Source: Patescibacteria group bacterium UBA6257
GTDB lineage: Bacteria > Patescibacteriota > Minisyncoccia > UBA6257
Length of the DNA: 17,867 nt
Direction: 5' to 3'
Assembly (NCBI GenBank): GCA_002440845.1
Contig: DJVL01000017.1
Span: 1-17,867 of the forward strand
Below the pieces are notes generated by a model. It made no database searches. It worked only from the letters and a program-made list of their open reading frames with translations, and was not told the DNA's origin. Numbering within the stretch: position 1 is the stretch's first letter; the number at the start of each line of letters is the position of its first letter. Below, one piece after another: positions 12,643 through 17,867 of this stretch. The position numbers and the translations under genes were made by a program.

Positions 12643-15210
12643 ATGAAAATTAAGAACGTTATTTGTAATTTTTTGGAAAAAATTATTAAAAATGAAAAAA
12701 TAATCGCTTGGTTTTTATTGATTATTATTATTGCTTTTTCTCTTTTTTTGAGGATTTATTTTCCTTGGAAGAATATTTTTTCAGAACCAATAAAATATGC
12801 TGCCGATGACGGTGTCTATCATATGAGATTAATTGAAAATATGCTTTTGGGAGAACATTTCCCTCATCGGTTGTATTACGACGCTTATACTTATTTTCCC
12901 TATGGCACTTATATTCATTTTGCTCCGCTTTATGATTGGTTGTTGTCCGCAATAATTTGGGTTATCAGTTTTGGTAATCCGACTTTGGCTTTAATTAATA
13001 AAATAGCTCCTTTTTACCCTGCTGTATTGGGAGGGTTAACCGTGCTCATCGTTTATTTTATTGGGAAAGTATTGTGGAATAAGTGGGCTGGTTTGTTTTC
13101 TGCTTTTTTAATGGCTATTTCTCAACCATTTCTTTTTAGGTCTTTATTAGGAGCAACTGACCATCATCAGGCAGAAGTATTGTTTTCCAGTTTGGCTATT
13201 TTATTTTTGATTTTAACCTTTAAATCAGAAAAAGATTTGAAAAAAAAGCAGTTTTGGGTTTATGCCATTTTAACAGGTATAGCTTTGGGTTTGTATTTTT
13301 TGATTTGGGTAGGCGCTTTACTTTTTTTGTTTATCTTTTTTGTTTCAATAATTTCTTATTATTTAATTGAGTATTATTTAGGGCATTCTTATGATTGGAT
13401 ATTAATTTTAGGCTCCATAGTTTTTTTGATAACTTTGACAATGATTGTTCCATTTTTAGGTCATCCTGATATTTTACACTCGCCACTTTATAATATTAAC
13501 CATCTTGGGTCTTTGTTTTTGGGTCTCTTAGCGTTTTTTGTTTTATATATAATCGGAAAATTTGTTAAAAAATATGAATTACAATTTTGGTATTTTCCAA
13601 CCATCATAATATTGGCAACTCTTTTTGTTTTACTTTTGTTAAATATTTTTTCCCCCTCGGTGTTTACAGGGATTATTGAATGTTTTAAGGCTATTAATCT
13701 CGGAATTATGTCCCAACAAGGGGAGCTTTCTTGGCGAACGCACGCCAGAGAAATAATTGGAGAAATGCATCCAATGGGTATCCAAGGAGCAGTTAATAGT
13801 TTTGGTTTTCTTTTCCATTTATCTTTTATTGGTTTAATTTTTGTTATATATGATTTTATTAAAAAAAGAAAACCGGAGAGTTTGTTAGTAATTATCTGGT
13901 TTTTGGTAATATTTTTAGTGACCGGAATTATAACCACGACTTTCGGGCAAGTTAGATTCAGCTATTATTTATCTGTTAATATTTCTTTGCTTTGCGGATT
14001 TTTAGGAGCAAAAGGTATTTCTTTTGGAATAAAAAATCTACAAAAATGCTGGAAAGACAAGGAAGTAAAGTTTAGCAATTATCGTTTTATTGCTTCAATT
14101 TTAGTAATTTTTAATATCGTTTTTCTTATTTTTTTCCCTTTTCCCTTAAACCTTATTTTTCCCTATCCTTATAATTTGCCAGATGGTATCCTTGGTGCAA
14201 TAGAGAATGCAGTTCAAGGTGCCTCAGGACTGGAACTTGATTTATATGAAACTTTAGAATGGTTAAAAAGGAATACCCCTGATCCGGGTTTAGATTATTA
14301 TGCTTTTTATCCCGAACCAAAATATAATCCCAAAACTGGAAGAATAGAGTCTTATCCTTACCCTGAGACAGCTTATGGCATTATAGCTTCTTGGGATTTT
14401 GGTCATATGATTACTTATTACAGCCATCGGATACCAATTGCCAACCCTTTTCAACAGGGATTAGGAAAAGTAAATAAATTAGGAGAGATTGAACAAGTGG
14501 GGGAGACCCTTTTCTTTACTGAAAATGATGAAATTAAAGCTACTCAAATGCTCGATGAATTAAAAGCTAGATATGTTATGACTGATTATTCGGGAGCAGC
14601 TGGCTATGGATCGTTTTCCGGAAAAACCACTTGGGCTTTTGAGAGCGAAGGAGGTTATTATATGGATGAAGAAGGAAGCGGTAAAGTTACCACCCGGAGA
14701 TATGATAAGTCAATGATTGTCCGGCTTCATTTTTTTGACGGTCGGGATTGGTTAAAAAAAGATGAAGAAGGTAAAGATATCAAAGATTCTTATGTCGGGC
14801 ATTTGGACCATTTTCGTTTAGTTTATGAATCAAAGAGTGGCGTTTCATCTTCTTTCTTTGACGATGAAAAAAACAGCGATAAAAATAATTTGCGATTATT
14901 TAAGATTTTTGAATATGTCAAAGGGGCGAAAATTATTGGTTCTGCACCTAGTGGTCTTCAAATAGAAATTTCTACAGCCGTCAAAACTAATCAGGGAAGA
15001 GAGTTTATTTATAAGAAAATTACAACTGCCCAAAACGGCAAATTCGAATTTATTATTCCTTATTCTACTTATGGTAAAGATGGTTGGGTAGAGAACGGAA
15101 CGAAGTTTGAAGTTTTTGCCAGTCCTTATAAGATAAAAATAGGAGAAAAGGAAAGAGTTATAAATGTTTCTGAAAAGTCGGTTTTAGAAGGAGAGATTAT
15201 TAATTTATAA
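12643..15210 (+). CDS. STT3/AglB-family oligosaccharyltransferase
   Basis: The protein has 855 residues counted from ATG 12643, four bases after the preceding stop; the frame is open from TTG 12631. A dozen or so hydrophobic helices occupy residues 20-500, then a large outer domain follows. OST landmarks in order are AADDGVYHMRLIEN (53-66, first catalytic acidic motif), GATDHHQAE (170-178), REIIGEMHP (369-377, position of the TIxE loop), VRFSYYLS (437-444), SWDFGHMITYYSHRIPIANP (583-602, the WWDYG acceptor-binding motif with the second Trp of WW kept and Tyr changed to Phe) and YDKSMIVRL (687-695, DK-type motif). The last 120 residues (EYVKGAKIIG, TNQGREF, IPYST) resemble the beta-domain tail of archaeal AglB. 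It should transfer a lipid-linked glycan to Asn of N-x-S/T outside the membrane. Its resemblance to archaeal forms is by recognition, not alignment. Confidence 0.9.
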   Translation: MKIKNVICNFLEKIIKNEKIIAWFLLIIIIAFSLFLRIYFPWKNIFSEPIKYAADDGVYHMRLIENMLLGEHFPHRLYYDAYTYFPYGTYIHFAPLYDWLLSAIIWVISFGNPTLALINKIAPFYPAVLGGLTVLIVYFIGKVLWNKWAGLFSAFLMAISQPFLFRSLLGATDHHQAEVLFSSLAILFLILTFKSEKDLKKKQFWVYAILTGIALGLYFLIWVGALLFLFIFFVSIISYYLIEYYLGHSYDWILILGSIVFLITLTMIVPFLGHPDILHSPLYNINHLGSLFLGLLAFFVLYIIGKFVKKYELQFWYFPTIIILATLFVLLLLNIFSPSVFTGIIECFKAINLGIMSQQGELSWRTHAREIIGEMHPMGIQGAVNSFGFLFHLSFIGLIFVIYDFIKKRKPESLLVIIWFLVIFLVTGIITTTFGQVRFSYYLSVNISLLCGFLGAKGISFGIKNLQKCWKDKEVKFSNYRFIASILVIFNIVFLIFFPFPLNLIFPYPYNLPDGILGAIENAVQGASGLELDLYETLEWLKRNTPDPGLDYYAFYPEPKYNPKTGRIESYPYPETAYGIIASWDFGHMITYYSHRIPIANPFQQGLGKVNKLGEIEQVGETLFFTENDEIKATQMLDELKARYVMTDYSGAAGYGSFSGKTTWAFESEGGYYMDEEGSGKVTTRRYDKSMIVRLHFFDGRDWLKKDEEGKDIKDSYVGHLDHFRLVYESKSGVSSSFFDDEKNSDKNNLRLFKIFEYVKGAKIIGSAPSGLQIEISTAVKTNQGREFIYKKITTAQNGKFEFIIPYSTYGKDGWVENGTKFEVFASPYKIKIGEKERVINVSEKSVLEGEIINL

Positions 15211-15465
15211 AAATTTTTTGGAAGTTTTAAAAAGTATTTAGCTTATTTTAATAAATTATCTATTAAGAACAAACCAAAATAAAAATGGCAGTAATCTATA
15301 AAAGTGCTAAAAACGCGCCGGAGATTTTATTAATAAAAAGCAAGTTTAGATAGTTATTTATTGCTTTTGTTTTTTGATTTATTTATAATAAAAGAAATCC
15401 ATTGAAATACATAGAGGAATTTGAAATAAAAATTTATTTTACCCCGCCCTTTAAGCCAAAGGCGC
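15211..15465 (+). other. Gap after the glycosylation genes; no intact gene
   Basis: This AT-rich stretch contains a terminator-like hairpin (15336-15377). A 22-codon ORF starts at 15285 (MAVIYKSAKNAPEILLIKSK) and resembles a gene scrap, but I do not recognise it. At 15440-15473 TACCC...GGGTA with inner CGCCCTTT/AAAGGCG pairing forms a longer imperfect hairpin just before the GIY-YIG remnant. Confidence 0.45.
15336..15377 (+). terminator. Terminator-like hairpin after the STT3 gene
   Basis: AAAAGCAA (15336-15343) pairs with TTGCTTTT (15361-15368), followed by G and a run of T. The 17-base loop is long. It is the best candidate for the end of the transcript starting at 5643. Confidence 0.45.
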
Positions 15466-15663
15466 TATGGGTATATTTTTAAAAACGCAAAAGGTGGTGG
15501 GGTTTATATAGGTTATTCCGGTAATTTGGTAAGAAGGTTTAAGCAACACAGAAGAAGATTTTCTCAGGATAATTTAATTTATCACGAAGCCTGTTTATAT
15601 GAAAAAGACGCGAGAAAAAGAGAACAAAAACTTAAATATTATGGCAGCCCAATCTCTTCTTGA
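15466..15663 (+). pseudogene. Start-less GIY-YIG nuclease remnant
   Basis: The frame reads YGYIFKNAKGGGVYIGYSGN and LVRRFKQHRRRF, then LIYHEACLYEKDARKREQKL. These are the GIY and YIG motifs, the catalytic Arg (RRFKQH) and the conserved Glu-containing helix of small UPF0213/UvrC-like GIY-YIG proteins. There is no ATG/GTG/TTG before the domain; upstream in frame a stop is met at 15427. The usual Gly/Ser/Thr-rich segment between the Arg motif and LIYYEA is shortened. The end overlaps the prepilin at 15599 by 65 bases in another frame. It may be translated from a rare start, but decay is more likely. It was missed by ATG-based calling. Confidence 0.65.
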
Positions 15664-16570
15664 GCTCCTTGTTGCTGTCGCAATAGGCGTTATTCTTATA
15701 GGCGGTTCTGTATCTTTAATGGAAATATCTTTAAAGACCTATAATTCTACAAAAAGGAATCTTCAGGCAAATGTTTTATTAAGAGAAGCGGCGCAGGTAA
15801 TTCATTCATCGGTTGTTTCTGATTGGCATAGCATTTATGACTTGAATAAAGGCGCGGATTATAAGATTAGCTTGTCCGGAGCAACTTGGATTATCAGCGC
15901 TGGCCAAGAAGAAGGCGAAATTAACGGGCTCCCTTACAAAAGATATTTTCGGGCAACTGATGTTTTAAGAGACGGAAGCGGCAATATTTCTGAATCAGGG
16001 AATTCCGATCCTTCCACCCAAAAAATAACCGTTTTTGTTAATTACGAAAATAATTACCTTAAATCTGCTTCGGTTTCTTTTTTTATAACCCGGTCTTCCA
16101 GAAATAAAGTATTTCAGCAAACTGACTGGTCTGGCGGCGAAGGCGTAAGCGGCCCGGTTTTAAATCTTTCTAATCAGTATTACTCTTCTTCCGGTATCAG
16201 CGCTTCAACTGTTGGCCAAATAGTTTTAATCAGCACTAGTACGCCCGGAGAACTGATTTCTTCAACTTTTGATGCTGAATCCTTGAACGGAGCCGGTTTG
16301 AATAGTCTTTTATGGCAAGGGAGTGTAGGAACTGGCGGAGCTGTTAAATTCCAAATTGCTTTTTCGGAAAATCTTGATGGTCCTTGGACTTATTATGGCC
16401 CTACTTCAACAAGCGATTGGTATCAACCAAATCCGGGTATCAGTATTTCTTTTCCTATTAGTGGTTCCGCCAGTCCTCAAAACAAAAGATTCTTTCGTTA
16501 TAAAGTTTGGCTTTCTACCGACAATACTTCACCGAGAGTTGATGATATAATAATTAATTGGAGCCCATAG
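15599..16570 (+). CDS. PilV-like type IV prepilin with C-terminal ligand-like domain
   Basis: The mature part begins Q18SLLELLVAVAIGVILIGG with Glu at position 5, after a 17-residue leader (MKKTREKENKNLNIMAA). The -1 residue is Ala rather than the usual Gly. The leader is read out of frame from the end of the GIY-YIG remnant. The internal ATG at 15641 would leave only MAA, so I prefer 15599. After the pilin helix comes a PilV-like region (LLREAAQVIHSSVVSDWHSI). The C-terminal half (ISSTFDAESLNGAGLNSLLW to FRYKVWLSTDN and PRVDDIIINWSP) matches a beta-sandwich tail often attached to CPR pilins. It is processed by prepilin peptidase and likely acts as a minor pilin. The gene is intact, unlike its relative at 1609. 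Confidence 0.82.
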   Translation: MKKTREKENKNLNIMAAQSLLELLVAVAIGVILIGGSVSLMEISLKTYNSTKRNLQANVLLREAAQVIHSSVVSDWHSIYDLNKGADYKISLSGATWIISAGQEEGEINGLPYKRYFRATDVLRDGSGNISESGNSDPSTQKITVFVNYENNYLKSASVSFFITRSSRNKVFQQTDWSGGEGVSGPVLNLSNQYYSSSGISASTVGQIVLISTSTPGELISSTFDAESLNGAGLNSLLWQGSVGTGGAVKFQIAFSENLDGPWTYYGPTSTSDWYQPNPGISISFPISGSASPQNKRFFRYKVWLSTDNTSPRVDDIIINWSP

Positions 16571-16585
16571 CAAGCAAAGCTTGCT
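16569..16585. other. Perfect 7-bp hairpin at the pilin stop codon
   Basis: AGCAAGC-AAA-GCTTGCT overlaps the TAG of the prepilin. No T-run follows, so it is not a classical terminator. It has the same shape (stem ending GC, AAA loop, GC) as the hairpin in the REP-like element at 4902. It marks the boundary between the pilin and the heptamer array. Confidence 0.5.
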
Positions 16586-16709
16586 CAATAACCAATAACC
16601 AAGATACAAATTACAAACAATAACCAATAACCAAGATACAATAACCAAACAATAACCAATAACCAAGATACAATAACCAAACAATAACCAATAATCAATA
16701 ACCAAACAT
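16586..16709. repeat. Heptamer array, left flank of the four-helix-bundle gene
   Basis: The stretch is built from AATAACC, AAGATAC and related 7-base units, the reverse complement of GGTTATT and GTATCTT. It contains two copies (16632-16654 and 16664-16686) of a 23-base segment starting CAAGATACAATAACC. That segment recurs once, inverted and exact, at 17103-17125 on the other side of the gene. Confidence 0.88.
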
Positions 16710-17075
16710 ATGCCCCATCGTGACGTTGTATTTTTAAAATTTGACTTAGAAGAAAGAACTACTGAATTTGCTAGAAAAGTTATACAGTTATGTAAAGAAC
16801 TGCCAAGGGATTTAATAAACCAACGTTTAATTCCTCAAATTATAGGTTCAAGTGGTTCTATCGGTGCTAATTATAGAGAAGCTAATGATGCTTTAGGTAA
16901 AAAAGATTTTATCTTAAGATTGAAGATTTCTCGTAAGGAAGCCAAAGAAACTTGTCATTGGCTTATATTATTAAAAGAGGCTAATTCTAATAAAAGCGAT
17001 AAGATAGAAACGCTTTTGCAAGAGGCAATAGAATTAAGGAATATTTTATCTTCTATTATTAATAAATCTCTTTAG
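16710..17075 (+). CDS. S23-type four-helix-bundle protein
   Basis: The protein has 121 residues, full family length. FDLEERTTEFARKVIQLCKE, LIPQIIGSSGSIGANYREAN and the following helix DFILRLKISRKEAKETCHWL are diagnostic of the four-helix-bundle family (S23 / TIGR02436). It is predicted soluble and all-helical, forming oligomers; DGR accessory protein Avd has the same fold, but no DGR parts are present here. Its molecular role is unknown. The gene stands alone between two prepilin genes, flanked on both sides by heptamer arrays in opposite orientation. ATG 16710 has no Shine-Dalgarno sequence. Compare the decayed member at 1741. Confidence 0.88.
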   Translation: MPHRDVVFLKFDLEERTTEFARKVIQLCKELPRDLINQRLIPQIIGSSGSIGANYREANDALGKKDFILRLKISRKEAKETCHWLILLKEANSNKSDKIETLLQEAIELRNILSSIINKSL

Positions 17076-17085
17076 TTTGGTAATT

Positions 17086-17147
17086 GAATTTTGGTGCTTG
17101 GATATTGTTTGGTTATTGTATCTTGTTTCTTTGTTATTGTATAATAT
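17086..17147. repeat. Inverted heptamer array, right flank of the four-helix-bundle gene
   Basis: Degenerate TTGGTNN, GGTTATT and GTATCTT units run in the opposite sense to the left array. Positions 17103-17125 are an exact 23-base inverted copy of 16632-16654 and 16664-16686. The arrangement brackets the gene like terminal inverted repeats. Confidence 0.85.
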
Positions 17148-17160
17148 TATATAAACATTT

Positions 17161-17867
17161 ATGAATAATAATTTACATACCAGATTCCAGGTTCTAAATT
17201 CTAGATTCTTTCATTCTCGCTCTGAGAGAAAGGGCTTTACTTTGATGGAGCTCATAATTTATTCTTCTGTTTTAATAGTGTCAGCAGGGCTGATAAGCAA
17301 TATTGTTTATGTGACTTCTAAGGCGAATTCTAGAGTTCAGGCAGAAGAAGCTTTGAATAATCAGTTATTCCGCTTGGAAGAAATTTTCAGGCAAAAAATT
17401 GAACCGGCAAAAAAAATAAACAGCGTCAGTTTTTCCCAGTTAGAATTGGCGTCAAGCGACGAGAGTAAAAATCCCACAATTTTTTCTTTGGTCAATGACG
17501 TTCTTTATTTAAAAGAAGGAAGCGGCAGCCAATTACCCCTCAATGATGTTGATAAGGTGAAAATAACTTCTTTGAGTTTTTCTATGACTGCTGGCGGCGG
17601 CAGCTCAATTTCTGGAACGAACCATTATGCTTGGAATGACCAAGTAGGTTGGATTGATTTTTCCCATAATATCCAAGTGCCGCCGGCTGAAGGCGAGCTA
17701 AAAGGCGCTGCTCATATTGTAAGCGATTCAAGCTATATATTTTTGAATTGTCTTTATACCAATAGTTGTGAACAAATTAATTACAAAATTTCTTCTGATA
17801 GCAATGGCAATCTTTCAGGTTGGGCTTGGTCGGAAAATTACGGTTGGATAAGTTTTTCTTCGTCTAC
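17161..17867 (+). CDS. PilW/GspJ-like type IV prepilin, truncated by the window end
   Basis: The frame is open from ATG 17161 to the last base. The leader MNNNLHTRFQVLNSRFFHSR then SERKG25^FTLMELIIYSSVLIV has the prepilin site and Glu at mature position 5. Next comes a long helix and a PilW/GspJ-like region (QLFRLEEIFRQKIEPAKK). The available C-terminus has NHYAWNDQVGWIDF and GWAWSENYGWISF, the same tail repeats as the prepilin at 1988. A 35-base stretch (17821-17855) is identical to 2717-2751. The leader codons include four degenerate heptamers. It should be a minor pilin; the C-terminus is not in the window. Confidence 0.85.
   Translation, partial: MNNNLHTRFQVLNSRFFHSRSERKGFTLMELIIYSSVLIVSAGLISNIVYVTSKANSRVQAEEALNNQLFRLEEIFRQKIEPAKKINSVSFSQLELASSDESKNPTIFSLVNDVLYLKEGSGSQLPLNDVDKVKITSLSFSMTAGGGSSISGTNHYAWNDQVGWIDFSHNIQVPPAEGELKGAAHIVSDSSYIFLNCLYTNSCEQINYKISSDSNGNLSGWAWSENYGWISFSSS
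17182..17209. repeat. Four degenerate heptamers in the prepilin leader
   Basis: AGATTCC, AGGTTCT, AAATTCT and AGATTCT are consecutive 7-base units between the ATG and the CATTCTCGCTC segment shared with the leader at 2035. The position is the same as that of the AATACAG array in the prepilin at 1988. Confidence 0.65.

Noticed and set aside
13488..13937. Minus-strand 149-codon ORF inside the STT3 gene
   Set aside because: It is a shadow of a membrane-protein coding region with clear motifs on the plus strand.

Overview
The window looks like a piece of an AT-rich genome from the Candidate Phyla Radiation (Patescibacteria, Parcubacteria-like). This is inferred from several things together: prepilins with a G^FTLxEL or A^QSLLEL processing site, pilin tails with repeated YAWSxNxGWISF motifs, surface proteins with NVGIGTTxP and SNTALG repeats, S23-type four-helix-bundle genes, almost no Shine-Dalgarno sequences, and standard stop-codon use (TGA ends one gene). 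No database search was possible, so the taxonomic placement is by recognition only.

Layout. (A) 1-4786 is a surface-protein region. It holds two membrane-anchored adhesin-like proteins (231-1139 and 3038-4651) that share an almost identical 175-bp block but have unrelated C-termini. Between them are the broken N-terminus of a PilV-like prepilin (1609-1719), a decayed four-helix-bundle gene (1741-2001) and a FimT/GspH-like prepilin (1988-2953). (B) 4794-5642 is a graveyard: a bidirectional hairpin, the C-terminal remnant of a group II-intron-type reverse transcriptase on the minus strand, a REP-like element and an unidentified decayed reading frame. (C) 5643-15210 is a run of eight same-strand genes; the last seven are packed within a few bases of each other. 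They are a cytidylyltransferase/PfkB-kinase fusion, a radical SAM/SPASM protein, transketolase N and pyrimidine-domain subunits, a second radical SAM/SPASM protein, a DPM1-like GT2 glycosyltransferase, a third radical SAM/SPASM protein and an STT3/AglB-like oligosaccharyltransferase. (D) 15211-17867 returns to pilins: a GIY-YIG nuclease remnant that runs out of frame into the leader of a PilV-like prepilin, an intact four-helix-bundle gene between inverted repeats, and a PilW/GspJ-like prepilin that runs off the end.

How it may work together (inference). Region C reads as a dedicated sugar pathway. Transketolase and the HldE-like fusion would supply an activated, possibly heptose-type sugar, the radical SAM enzymes would modify it, the GT2 would load a polyprenyl phosphate, and the STT3 protein would transfer glycan to Asn-X-Ser/Thr on exported proteins. 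The flanking genes encode exported pilins and adhesins. One adhesin has 17-residue repeats, five of which carry an Asn-Thr-Thr sequon in the same register, so the glycosylation machinery and plausible acceptors sit side by side.

A second theme is a family of 7-bp tandem repeats (GTATNNN and its reverse complement) that fills the intergenic gaps, flanks the four-helix-bundle genes and, in at least one prepilin, lies inside the coding leader. Because 7 is not a multiple of 3, unit gain or loss there would switch the reading frame. The two pilin loci share one architecture (PilV-like gene, heptamers, four-helix-bundle gene, heptamers, pilin with an HSRSxRKGFTL leader), which suggests duplication of a composite module.
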